From: a virus
DNA: 24,837 nt
Virus record (IMG/VR): IMGVR_UViG_3300027788_000075
Location: 1-24,837 of that record
Direction: 5' to 3' (one strand)
Below the pieces are notes generated by a model. The model made no database searches. It worked only from the letters and a program-made list of their open reading frames with translations, and was not told the DNA's origin. The translations under genes and the position numbers were made by a program. This document shows positions 16,414-23,860 of this stretch, piece by piece (positions within the stretch are counted from its first letter, which is position 1; every line of letters begins with the position of its first letter).

Positions 16414-17166
16414 TTAACCTACAAAGAATTCTACAGGGAGTTCATGCTCTAGTCTCATATCCTCTTCGAGTTTCAATACTTCTGCGTTTGCGGCCTCTAG
16501 TATAGCCAAGCCATTCATCGTCACACCACCAGGCAATTGCATACCTTCAAACTTACTAAGGTTTTGCCCCCATTGTTGCTTGACCAATGCAGTAAAGTAT
16601 GCCTTAACAAACCTGTCGTTATACACTGATGTGTTTGCTACAGGATCTACAAGTTGAGTGCCTTCTACAATAATGTATTGGCCTTCTTTAATATCTTGTG
16701 TTTCAAACTCGCCATGAATGTATAGCTTACTTTCGTATTGAGAGTAATTAACCTGTGGCATTCCGTTTAGTGTTTGGTCAATCATAGCAATGTGCTGTTG
16801 CATCATTGTATAATATGCCATGTCTCCCATGAACTTACCCATGACTGCAAGATCGTTCAACCTAAGCTGATAGCCCAAAGAGAACATTCCGCTAGAAGAA
16901 GCCCCACCATTGATTGGAAGGACTCTTTTCACAAATAGATAGTCGGATGGGATAGGGATATATTTGTTAGTGACATCATCTGCCGTAATAAGATACTTTA
17001 GATAGACTGTCTTAGTCGCATCAGAATGGTACTCTTGAAAGTATTCAAGAGCTTCGTCCAATCTGTCTTCTACTTGATCCTCATCAACATTAATTTCGAG
17101 AACAGGCTCACCCAATCTTCGCTTTGCATAGTCAATTAATGTCGATCTTGAATTCGGTTTTGCCAT
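16414..17166 (-). CDS. gp13: Neck protein gp13
   Basis: 250 aa (T4 gp13 is 309 aa), partner of gp14 in the neck that closes the portal after packaging. The N-terminus STLIDYAKRRLGEPVLEINV with a following VEDRLDEALEYFQEYH helix is the family signature. The remainder contains the YQLRLNDLAVMGKFMG segment and a C-terminal helix with NAEVLKLEEDMRLEHELP. It is the first gene of the structural block and has an exact late promoter box 31 nt upstream. Confidence 0.93.
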   Translation of the reverse strand: MAKPNSRSTLIDYAKRRLGEPVLEINVDEDQVEDRLDEALEYFQEYHSDATKTVYLKYLITADDVTNKYIPIPSDYLFVKRVLPINGGASSSGMFSLGYQLRLNDLAVMGKFMGDMAYYTMMQQHIAMIDQTLNGMPQVNYSQYESKLYIHGEFETQDIKEGQYIIVEGTQLVDPVANTSVYNDRFVKAYFTALVKQQWGQNLSKFEGMQLPGGVTMNGLAILEAANAEVLKLEEDMRLEHELPVEFFVG

Positions 17167-17197
17167 CTAACTCGTCCCATGTGTAATCCGTTACTTC

Positions 17198-17205
17198 TAT
17201 TTATA
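17198..17205 (-). promoter_or_regulatory. T4-type late promoter box for gp13
   Basis: An exact TATAAATA on the minus strand, immediately after the stop codon of the glycosyltransferase/hydroxylase gene and 31 nt before gp13. It probably starts the gp13-gp17 late transcript. Confidence 0.75.
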
Positions 17206-19134
17206 CTAATTTATATCCCCAGGGTAGCGTTGTGTCCACATTGTAAAGCTATATTTCGTTCCCGAAACAAGTTCTGTACACTCATGACCGTGTGTGACCA
17301 TGCCCGGAAACAGAATCATCTTACCACAAGGCACATCATCGTTGTTAACACCCTGTCTTGGGTAGATCAAAGACGCACCTTTATAGTCATCATTGAGCTT
17401 AACGGATCCTGTAACAAGAGAGGCATCATTGTGCAAAGGCAAACTCTTTTGAGTGTCCACCGAATATCGCATAACGAATGCATCACGCATACCATACATT
17501 TCAATAGGGTGCCAAAGCTTCTCTACGATTGGTACGATATGTTCTTTCCAATGGGTTTCTAGCTCATTCCACAATCCTAGTTCTTTGACACGGATCTCAT
17601 ATGCTGGAAACTTATCTTCTGGCATAGGTGCCCACTTGCCGTGGTTATCACCCATTTCAATCAAACGATCACACTGGCTTTGTGTCATGAAGTCCACAAC
17701 CATCATGTCCTTTTCAAGCATGTCAACCTTACCGTGATGGGGGATGAACATCGGAGACTGTGGAGTTGTTCCTAAAGCGGTTTTAGGTTTAGGCAATGCC
17801 TTTGTGTATTTGGTGTGCACTTGGCTCCATAGGTTATCAAACTTTACTTTAGCCTCAAACCCACCGTTACCATGATATAGACAAGGAACAGTATTCGTGA
17901 TTGGGTTCCATAGCTCATTACCTACGTCTACTTCTGGCTCGTGCGTTTGGAAGATATATTGTTCATAGTCCAACCCTACAGAGAATTTAGTAGTATCGTT
18001 TAGCCAGACACGTTGCATGTATAGCTGATCGTCATCATCATCGTTAAGTCGTTCTCCAAAGAAGTCTTTTAATGCACCAACCCTACCAATGTATTGTCCA
18101 CTGTTGAGGTATTTGTAATGAAAGAGGTTGGGTTCTGGATGTAGGCTTTGCATGCTCTCGTCAGGCCAACAGCTTGCTTCTGCCCCGAATAGGATCTCTA
18201 CAGAAGCGTCCATATACCGTTTAACGATTTCTTGTAGATTATTTGTAAAGAATACGTCATATGCATCTGTGAATAGAAGAATATCGTTTTCGGGCAAGGT
18301 GTCGAGATAGTCTCGCACCAAGTTAACTTTATGTCCACCACCAGGGCCTTGCATGTCTGTACCAGCCCAATCGACATTAGTGCCCAAGTTCTTAACATCA
18401 AATCCCATTAGTGCCGCACTGTCATTCAATGCTACACACTTAGATCTATCCGTACCAACCGTAACCGCATGAACATTGAAGTTTTGGAACCAATCGTCAT
18501 GGCTTTGTGGCTCAATGTCAGATCCAAGAGCTTCTCTACTAATCTGTGTCGCAATCTCTACTTTGAGTGCTTGTACGTTATGTGTCTTTACCTTCTGAGC
18601 CAAGACCTCATCTACAGGGATGATCTTTCTGTGGAAACCACTATTAATAAGATCATGCGCCATTTTAACAGTTAGCATATATGCATGACCATTGTATGGA
18701 TAGCAAGGCTTAACTAGGTGTTGATTGCCACCTTCTGTGACACCAGTTTCGTTATTCTCGTTGTGACCCAAATATAGTAGATCGATATTATGCTCATCCA
18801 TCCACTCGTGGTATTCGTTCTCTTTCCACTTAAATCTGTCGATCTTAACATCATCTTCGAAGATGATTGTAGTCTCGTTTAGTTCAACTACTTTCTGCCA
18901 CGCCTGATAGTGTGATAGGAAGCAACCAACCTCACCCTTTGTAATTCTACGGTTCTTGAATGGATCACGCCATTTGTGATTAACACCAAATTCATTGTCT
19001 ACCATACGTTGGTGATCAATGTCATGACCATCAATGGCAAATACGAATTGATAATCTTCCAACCAACCACATTCACCCATAAAGGATCTTTTTCTGTCAG
19101 TTCTTCGATTTAGATTAATAACTAGCTTGTGCAT
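17206..19134 (-). CDS. Three-domain GT25 / PLOD-type glycosyltransferase / 2OG-Fe(II) hydroxylase
   Basis: 642 aa with three domains. Residues 1-200: a GT25 (LPS glycosyltransferase) fold, VINLNRRTDRKRSFM, KGEVGCFLSHYQAW and the acidic motif FEDDVKI (93-97 region). Residues 220-430: similar to the glycosyltransferase domain of animal procollagen lysyl hydroxylases (PLOD/LH3), LLFTDAYDVFF (Asp290, Asp293), LFGAEASCWP, YLNSGQYIG, DDDDDQLYMQRVWL and LYHGNGG. Residues 470-635: a PLOD-like 2OG dioxygenase with iron ligands His568-x-Asp570 and His617 and 2OG-binding Lys627 in GTKYSF. In animals and in mimivirus L230, such proteins hydroxylate lysine and glycosylate it. The phage substrate is unknown; no collagen-like Gly-x-y protein is visible here. 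It has a strong AAAAGGA ribosome binding site and follows another 2OG oxygenase gene. Confidence 0.92.
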   Translation of the reverse strand: MHKLVINLNRRTDRKRSFMGECGWLEDYQFVFAIDGHDIDHQRMVDNEFGVNHKWRDPFKNRRITKGEVGCFLSHYQAWQKVVELNETTIIFEDDVKIDRFKWKENEYHEWMDEHNIDLLYLGHNENNETGVTEGGNQHLVKPCYPYNGHAYMLTVKMAHDLINSGFHRKIIPVDEVLAQKVKTHNVQALKVEIATQISREALGSDIEPQSHDDWFQNFNVHAVTVGTDRSKCVALNDSAALMGFDVKNLGTNVDWAGTDMQGPGGGHKVNLVRDYLDTLPENDILLFTDAYDVFFTNNLQEIVKRYMDASVEILFGAEASCWPDESMQSLHPEPNLFHYKYLNSGQYIGRVGALKDFFGERLNDDDDDQLYMQRVWLNDTTKFSVGLDYEQYIFQTHEPEVDVGNELWNPITNTVPCLYHGNGGFEAKVKFDNLWSQVHTKYTKALPKPKTALGTTPQSPMFIPHHGKVDMLEKDMMVVDFMTQSQCDRLIEMGDNHGKWAPMPEDKFPAYEIRVKELGLWNELETHWKEHIVPIVEKLWHPIEMYGMRDAFVMRYSVDTQKSLPLHNDASLVTGSVKLNDDYKGASLIYPRQGVNNDDVPCGKMILFPGMVTHGHECTELVSGTKYSFTMWTQRYPGDIN

Positions 19135-19159
19135 AATGATTCCTTTTCAGTGTTATATA

Positions 19160-19720
19160 TTAGTCTCTGTAGAGATACAAATCAACAGGGACGCAGATCC
19201 GTAGTTCGGAGTAGTAAGGGTTGACGTGGTGATAAGCGAAACTTGGGAAGATCAAGAAGTCTCCTGTCTCAGGTTGATGATGATGTCTGTTAAACATTGG
19301 ATTGAAATATTCGTCATACCCCCGATTGGCATTAGATCTAGGATCGTGTAGCACCAAGTCGCCGCCCGAATTTTGATCTTCTGCTAGTATATAGAACACG
19401 CCAGATAAGTGTGCTCCCGAATGATTGTGAATAGTCATTGAATAGTCTTTACCGTGACCAGTGATCCAACCCTTTAGCTTGTAGTTGTCCCAATCCTCAA
19501 TAGAGCAATCAATAGTACTCTTTAGGTAGTCATTAAAAGCACTCTTAACAGTACTATTAAAGGCACTCATAACAGCACTCTTATCATCCAATATGTTATA
19601 TCCACCCAAATCGCTAGGTGGTTCGTTTAGATTGTATGTGCTAAATATATGTTCCACTAAACCAGTGGTGTCGAACTTTCCTTGACCCATCTGTGTAGGC
19701 CATAGATTATGGATATCCAT
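19160..19720 (-). CDS. 2OG-Fe(II) oxygenase (TIGR02466/2OG-FeII_Oxy_5-like)
   Basis: 186 aa, the usual length for this family of small phage and marine bacterial 2OG dioxygenases. The core has MTIHNHSGAHLSGVFYIL (about 95-112; metal-ligand His region), DLVLHDPRS (Asp126-Pro-Arg), then GDFLIFPSFAYHHVNPY (distal His164/165) and ELRICVPVD (Arg174, 2OG contact). Substrate unknown; members are often placed with phage structural genes and are assumed to hydroxylate proteins or other small targets. It is the first minus-strand gene at the divergent junction and lies 25 nt upstream of the PLOD-like fusion, so the two oxygenases are probably co-expressed. Start ATG has AGAAGTGAG upstream. Confidence 0.9.
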   Translation of the reverse strand: MDIHNLWPTQMGQGKFDTTGLVEHIFSTYNLNEPPSDLGGYNILDDKSAVMSAFNSTVKSAFNDYLKSTIDCSIEDWDNYKLKGWITGHGKDYSMTIHNHSGAHLSGVFYILAEDQNSGGDLVLHDPRSNANRGYDEYFNPMFNRHHHQPETGDFLIFPSFAYHHVNPYYSELRICVPVDLYLYRD

Positions 19721-19750
19721 CTCACTTCTTTCATCATGTTAATATACATC

Positions 19751-19758
19751 TATATATA
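19751..19758 (-). promoter_or_regulatory. Possible late promoter variant for the oxygenase pair
   Basis: TATATATA on the minus strand, one base from the T4 late box TATAAATA, 30 nt before the 2OG oxygenase start. That spacing is within the range of the exact boxes in this window (20-63 nt). The element is self-complementary and AT-rich, so chance occurrence is quite possible. Confidence 0.35.
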
Positions 19759-19771
19759 CTAGTAATAACAC

Positions 19772-19800
19772 TTGACTCTATGTTTCGGGTATGCTAGAAA
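19772..19800 (+). promoter_or_regulatory. Sigma70-like extended -10 promoter for the radical SAM operon
   Basis: TTGACT (19772-19777) as -35, a 17-nt spacer, and TAGAAA (19795-19800) as -10 with an extended TGC directly upstream. Transcription would start near 19807. No TATAAATA box is present on the plus strand here, so the operon is probably read by host RNA polymerase before the late genes. Placement and spacing are seen; activity is inferred. Confidence 0.5.
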
Positions 19801-19830
19801 TAGGTATAACAAATGAAAAGAGAGAATCAC

Positions 19831-20115
19831 ATGACTATGATGAACACAGTACTTGACCAAATCAATCGTATGGACGCTTCAGAAATCAACCGTGTAGTTG
19901 AAGCGATCAAATCTCGCCGCAACTCACTGTCTTATGCCACAAACGCTACCTTGCGTGTTGGCGATATTGTCTCTTGGATGCGCCGTGATGGAAGCACTGT
20001 AACAGGATCTGTTAAGAAAGTTAATCAGAAAACAGTTATAGTAAATGAACGTAATAACCCCAATGTTTGGAAAGTATCTTCAAGCATGCTTACTCCACTG
20101 TCTATAGGTGGATAA
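19831..20115 (+). CDS. Small KOW/SH3-like protein heading the radical SAM operon
   Basis: 94 aa from the ATG at 19831, chosen because AGAGAG sits 6 nt upstream; an in-frame ATG at 19813 would add six residues but leaves almost no leader after the predicted promoter. The N-terminal third is helical (TVLDQINRMDASEINRVVEA). The C-terminal half has a KOW/SH3-like beta pattern: LRVGDIVSWMRRDGSTVTG, VKKVNQKTVIV, and WKVSSSMLTPL. Similar short proteins with a VGD...GxVxxIxxKTVxV pattern occur in marine T4-like phages without known function; nucleic-acid or ribosome binding is a plausible guess. It does not look like a peptide precursor (no Cys-rich or repetitive core). Its TAA overlaps the next ATG (TAATG). 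Confidence 0.85.
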   Translation: MTMMNTVLDQINRMDASEINRVVEAIKSRRNSLSYATNATLRVGDIVSWMRRDGSTVTGSVKKVNQKTVIVNERNNPNVWKVSSSMLTPLSIGG

Positions 20116-20579
20116 TGACATTTGACGAATTCTTCGACTTCTTGATGAGTGAAGAATGTTTTAATGACTGTTCGGTCTCCTTTATTAACAATAGAGGAGA
20201 ACAACAGTACATAGAGCATGACGATTTATTTGCATATAGGGGCAAGGTGGTTGATCTTTGGTTTAGTGGAGATGATACGATTAAGGTAGAGGGATATGAA
20301 CGTATCCAACCTTATGATGGGACTATCCATATATTCTATGCTCCTACAAATGCTCCTTCATTTCCTGTACATACAGATCCTATAGATATCTATATCGAAT
20401 GCCTTGATGGGCGTAAGATAATGGAAATTGACGACCAATACGTGATGATAGAAAAGGGAACGAAGATCTTTATTCCCGCAGACACACCACACGTTGCGCT
20501 CAACTCAGAGAAAGCATTGACATTAAGCTATGGCATTAACGACACAAACACATTCGGTAATCTACGTAAAGACTACTGA
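20115..20579 (+). CDS. Minimal JmjC/cupin (ROX-like) oxygenase
   Basis: 154 aa from the ATG in TAATG at 20115, with AGGTGG upstream. A single cupin barrel: metal motif His86-x-Asp88 (HTDPIDIYIECLDGRK) and distal His126 in GTKIFIPADTPHVALN, which fits cupin motif 2, followed by KALTLSYGI, like the SLTLSIGF end of bacterial cupin_4/RoxA-type JmjC ribosomal protein hydroxylases. At 154 aa it is less than half the length of the RoxA proteins (about 370-390 aa) and lacks their dimerisation and winged-helix domains. Expected chemistry is Fe(II)/2OG hydroxylation, but a plain metal-binding cupin cannot be excluded. Its 3' end overlaps the first radical SAM gene by 50 nt. Substrate unknown. Confidence 0.82.
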   Translation: MTFDEFFDFLMSEECFNDCSVSFINNRGEQQYIEHDDLFAYRGKVVDLWFSGDDTIKVEGYERIQPYDGTIHIFYAPTNAPSFPVHTDPIDIYIECLDGRKIMEIDDQYVMIEKGTKIFIPADTPHVALNSEKALTLSYGINDTNTFGNLRKDY

Positions 20580-21561
20580 AACTTGTAATCTTAATTGCAG
20601 TCACTGTTTTACTTCTGGTATGAATGGGCGTAAGATCTATTTTGATCACGTGAAGACCGCAAATTGGTGTAACGAACTCGACACTGGCTCTAACCAGATC
20701 CATTTAGAGTACCATGGTGGTGAGCCTATGCTTGCGCCCATGGCACACCTACGAGAATTCCATGACATCACTAAAGCTCAATGGGGTGATCGTGCAACTC
20801 ATGGTATCACAACAAATCTTGTGTTTAAGCTTACCGAAGAGAAACTTGCATTCTTTAGTGAAATCATTACAGGTGGTAACATCGGCACCTCATGGGATCC
20901 TAATATTCGTTTTACTAACGAACATCAAAGGAAGATGTGGGAAAATAATGTTAAGCAGTTGACAGGACTTGGGCATAGTGTCAAGTGCTTTATCTCTGTA
21001 TCTAAGGATGTTATTAAACTACAACCGTTGGAGATTGCTGATTATATGGAGTCTCTTGGTGTTGCTGAGATCTCTTATGAACGACTTACCCATGATGGTA
21101 ATGCCACAATCAATACGGACATCTTTCCTCATAACTCTGAACTAGATGCTTGGTGGATGCTGATGCATGAACAAACTCAAGATCACCCTGTAGAAAACGG
21201 CTTTATGGGATCCATCTACGACAAGTTCAACAAAGGGCAGTTCCAGATCGGCACATTCTGTCGTGATTGCGAACAAAAGATCCACACTATTAATGCAGAC
21301 GGTACTGTCGCAGGCTGTCCTAACACCGCACCAACCATGCATTATGGTCATATAGATACACCAGCAAAGGAAGTAAGATTAAGTCCTAAGCGTATGGAGA
21401 TCATATCTTGTGAACAGCATGAACGTGATGAACGGTGTTACAAATGTCCAGTCTTTATGTATTGCCATTCTGACTGTCATCAGTTACAATGGATGGATGA
21501 TGTGTGCCCTGCGCCTAAAACATTGATGATGAAGTTAGCGAAAGAGAAGAAATGGATTTAA
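20530..21561 (+). CDS. Radical SAM protein 1 with canonical SPASM domain
   Basis: 343 aa. The radical SAM [4Fe-4S] motif is C19-x3-C23-x2-C26 (TCNLNCSHC), with the SAM-binding HGGEPM at 62-67. The C-terminus holds a full SPASM domain: C247-x10-G-x4-C263, then C303-x2-C306-x5-C312-x3-C316 and a final C326, enough for two auxiliary clusters. SPASM enzymes mostly modify peptides or proteins (thioether or C-C cross-links, epimers, formylglycine). The general layout recalls anaerobic sulfatase-maturating-type proteins, but the target is unknown. The ATG at 20530 is the only reasonable start before the motif; it overlaps the cupin gene. It is translationally coupled to radical SAM 2. Confidence 0.93.
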   Translation: MALTTQTHSVIYVKTTETCNLNCSHCFTSGMNGRKIYFDHVKTANWCNELDTGSNQIHLEYHGGEPMLAPMAHLREFHDITKAQWGDRATHGITTNLVFKLTEEKLAFFSEIITGGNIGTSWDPNIRFTNEHQRKMWENNVKQLTGLGHSVKCFISVSKDVIKLQPLEIADYMESLGVAEISYERLTHDGNATINTDIFPHNSELDAWWMLMHEQTQDHPVENGFMGSIYDKFNKGQFQIGTFCRDCEQKIHTINADGTVAGCPNTAPTMHYGHIDTPAKEVRLSPKRMEIISCEQHERDERCYKCPVFMYCHSDCHQLQWMDDVCPAPKTLMMKLAKEKKWI

Positions 21562-22589
21562 TCGTAAAGCCAACCGAAGCGTGTAACTTCAAGTGTACAT
21601 TTTGCTCGTCAACAGATATCGATCCCAATGAGGTTGGTCTGTTAGACTTGAGCTATATCTATAGGTTCTTAGAAAGGTTTCCAGAGACTAACACAATTAT
21701 TGTTAATGGTGGTGACCCTCTTATGGTCAAGCCACAGTATTATCAAGATCTAATTGACCACCTTAATGAGCATGATTACCCAGCAAGCATTAGCTTTACG
21801 TCCAACCTTTGGCCTTTCCTAATGAAACCTAAGAAGTGGTTACCCATCTTTCAGAACGAACGATTTGGTTGTGCCACATCATTTCAGTATGGTGGCGGTA
21901 GACTAAAAGGCGATTATTCAGAGTTCACAGAGGCAGACTTTTGGATGGTGTCTAATGCCATGTTGAAGCATACAGGTGAACGTCCAGATTTTATCGCAGT
22001 TATTACAGAAGAGAATGAGCATCTCGCCATTAAGAATGTAGAACTAGCAAAAGAGATGGGCGTCGAGTGTAAGTTGAACTATGCTATGGCTTCTGGTGTA
22101 CAGGGATCTACGTATCAATTAAGCAAGATCTACGAAACATATCTTGAGATTTATGACCGTGGTCTAGCCGATCATGAGTTCAACACTAAGCAAATGATGA
22201 AACGTCTTGGGGGATCTTCTACATCATGCCCACAGAATAGAGCGTGTGATGAAGGTATCCGTGCATTTAACCCAGGAGGTGATTACTACTCTTGTGGTTC
22301 ATTTGCAGATGATATGGATTATCCTATCGACTTCGAAACTGAGATGGCAGGAAAGTTGCAAACACCACTGCAACACGACCCCAACATTCAGACAATGAAG
22401 ATGGCTTGTTACACATGCCCTATGTTTGAAATCTGCAATGGTTGTAAGAAAACTGTGCGTGATATGAAACGTGAAGGTACTGTTGAAGGTCATTGTAGGC
22501 AGATGAAAGCATTAGCACCTCGTATCCTTGCTACCAATAATATGAGTCCTGATGGAGTGACGCCCTATGTCGATGAATCTATCAATTAA
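21552..22589 (+). CDS. Radical SAM protein 2 with SPASM domain
   Basis: 345 aa. Radical SAM motif C11-x3-C15-x2-C18 (CNFKCTFC); SAM-binding NGGDPL (52-57). The SPASM domain is present: C232-x10-G-x4-C248 and C286-x2-C289-x5-C295, with the fourth Cys only two residues on (C298, instead of x3), then C315. Extra Cys at 226. It starts inside the last codons of radical SAM 1 (10-nt overlap) with AAGAGAAG upstream. It is not a close copy of protein 1: the N-terminus is shorter and the loop after the barrel differs, so the proteins are paralogues with separate jobs rather than a recent duplication. Confidence 0.93.
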   Translation: MDLIVKPTEACNFKCTFCSSTDIDPNEVGLLDLSYIYRFLERFPETNTIIVNGGDPLMVKPQYYQDLIDHLNEHDYPASISFTSNLWPFLMKPKKWLPIFQNERFGCATSFQYGGGRLKGDYSEFTEADFWMVSNAMLKHTGERPDFIAVITEENEHLAIKNVELAKEMGVECKLNYAMASGVQGSTYQLSKIYETYLEIYDRGLADHEFNTKQMMKRLGGSSTSCPQNRACDEGIRAFNPGGDYYSCGSFADDMDYPIDFETEMAGKLQTPLQHDPNIQTMKMACYTCPMFEICNGCKKTVRDMKREGTVEGHCRQMKALAPRILATNNMSPDGVTPYVDESIN

Positions 22590-23496
22590 CCCAACTTACT
22601 ATTGTAACTTCTCTTGCGACTTTTGTTACTTGACAAAGCAACAGTTAAATGATAGACACAAGATAAACCCAATGTGGTTACAACATTCTATGGGTCAAAT
22701 AACAGATCCTATAACTCATGTTGATTTATATGGCGGTGAGATTGGATTACTAACACCAGAGTATTATTATTCGATCAAAGAGGTGATTAGGAGATACTAT
22801 GGTGGTAGTATCCACATCAACACAAATCTGTCAGCATTTCCAGACTTCTTCCGTGATGATGATGTTACCCTATCGGTATCTTATGACTTCCACGCAAGAG
22901 AGAAAGAACAGTTTGTTCTAAATAACATGATGAATGCTAATAAGGATCTTGCTGTCCTTATCCTTGCATCGCCTAAAGTATTGAAGATGGATGTGGAGTT
23001 TATGATCTTCACTCTTAACATGGTTTCTAATGTCAAGTCGGTAGAGATCAAGCCTTACTCTATCAACCAAGCCAATGCATTTGATGTTACTCATAAAGAC
23101 TTTGAGGACTTCGTTATTAGGTTTGATGAGGCTAAGACTAAGAAGAACTTTGACTTCCAAAACATACACAACATTTATAGAAGTATAGATAAAGAGTACA
23201 ATGCCTTTTCCAATGACCACGTCTATATCACACCATCTGGTAAGTTTGGCGTATTGGAGTTTGATAAGCATGATAAAGAGTACTTCAAGGAGTATAGCAC
23301 ATATTATGAATATAAACAATGGGCAGATAACGAAGCTGTTGATAATCTTAGCGACATTTGTCGTAGCTGTACCTATTTCGGTACATGTCTTACCGAGCAC
23401 TATCGGTACGTATTGGATTTAGACAACAGTTGCAATGGATATAAAGGATTACTAGATTACTATGGAAAATTGGAAAGCGAGACAGAAGGCGTATAA
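22567..23496 (+). CDS. Radical SAM protein 3 with reduced SPASM/Twitch-like end
   Basis: 309 aa from the ATG at 22567 (GGAG about 10 nt upstream; another ATG two codons on). Radical SAM motif C13-x3-C17-x2-C20 (CNFSCDFC); the GGE motif is GGEIG (56-60). The C-terminus keeps only C265-x2-C268-x5-C274 and C289; the first SPASM Cys pair is replaced (HVYITPSGKFGVLEFD, with Gly but no Cys), so at most one auxiliary cluster is expected. It overlaps radical SAM 2 by 23 nt and the orphan gene by up to 35 nt. It could be a single-cluster enzyme or a partner subunit. Substrate unknown. Confidence 0.9.
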   Translation: MSMNLSINPTYYCNFSCDFCYLTKQQLNDRHKINPMWLQHSMGQITDPITHVDLYGGEIGLLTPEYYYSIKEVIRRYYGGSIHINTNLSAFPDFFRDDDVTLSVSYDFHAREKEQFVLNNMMNANKDLAVLILASPKVLKMDVEFMIFTLNMVSNVKSVEIKPYSINQANAFDVTHKDFEDFVIRFDEAKTKKNFDFQNIHNIYRSIDKEYNAFSNDHVYITPSGKFGVLEFDKHDKEYFKEYSTYYEYKQWADNEAVDNLSDICRSCTYFGTCLTEHYRYVLDLDNSCNGYKGLLDYYGKLESETEGV

Positions 23497-23860
23497 TCAT
23501 ATGACAACAAACCACCGTGACGATTTGACGGATGTTGATGTATTGAATAGGCCAGAATTTATTGTAGAAGATGCTTTGATGCACTTCGATAAGAGAGTGG
23601 ATCAGTGGATCTACCCAGCGAAGTCGTTCTTCGTTGCAATCTGCTATGCCAATTGGATAGCCGAAGACTTTGGTGAGCAGTTCTATGATGTACTAAACTA
23701 TAACGAATTACTACCAGACGATCCACACTTCCTACCATATGAGAGAAGTAAAGAGATCTATGATGAGATCCTTTCTAAAGTTAATTTTGATAATACTAAT
23801 GGTATGGTTCCAGATGTCTATGAGTATTACCAAGAGGAATTCATGATTGGACAACTTTGA
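23462..23860 (+). CDS. Orphan acidic protein between radical SAM 3 and 4
   Basis: 132 aa, no family that I recognise. It is acidic and unusually rich in aromatic residues (for example QWIYPAKSFFVAICYANWIAE near the middle and VYEYYQEEF at the end), mostly helical by appearance. There is one Cys (in AICYANW). No signal peptide or membrane segment is evident. It could start at 23462 (overlapping radical SAM 3 by 35 nt) or at the ATG at 23501, which has AGAAGG 11 nt upstream; the latter gives 119 aa. Its stop overlaps the TTG start of radical SAM 4. Placement between two modifying enzymes makes it a candidate partner or substrate, which is inference only. Confidence 0.8.
   Translation: MENWKARQKAYNHMTTNHRDDLTDVDVLNRPEFIVEDALMHFDKRVDQWIYPAKSFFVAICYANWIAEDFGEQFYDVLNYNELLPDDPHFLPYERSKEIYDEILSKVNFDNTNGMVPDVYEYYQEEFMIGQL

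Noticed and set aside
17206-19134. Collagen-like substrate for the PLOD domains inside the window
   Set aside because: No run of Gly-x-y triplets is seen in any protein here, including the fibre-like ones.
19510-19580. Short degenerate repeats (GCACTCTTA-like) inside the 2OG oxygenase gene
   Set aside because: They reflect the repeated helical wording SAF-N/K-ST in the protein and are too short and imperfect to be a separate element.
19831-20115. The small protein as a RiPP precursor for the radical SAM enzymes
   Set aside because: It shows a KOW/SH3-like beta pattern across its C-terminal half, with no Cys-rich, repetitive or Gly-rich core peptide.
22918-23400. 160-codon minus-strand frame opposite radical SAM 3
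   Set aside because: It is antisense to a motif-supported gene, with no ribosome binding site or family resemblance.
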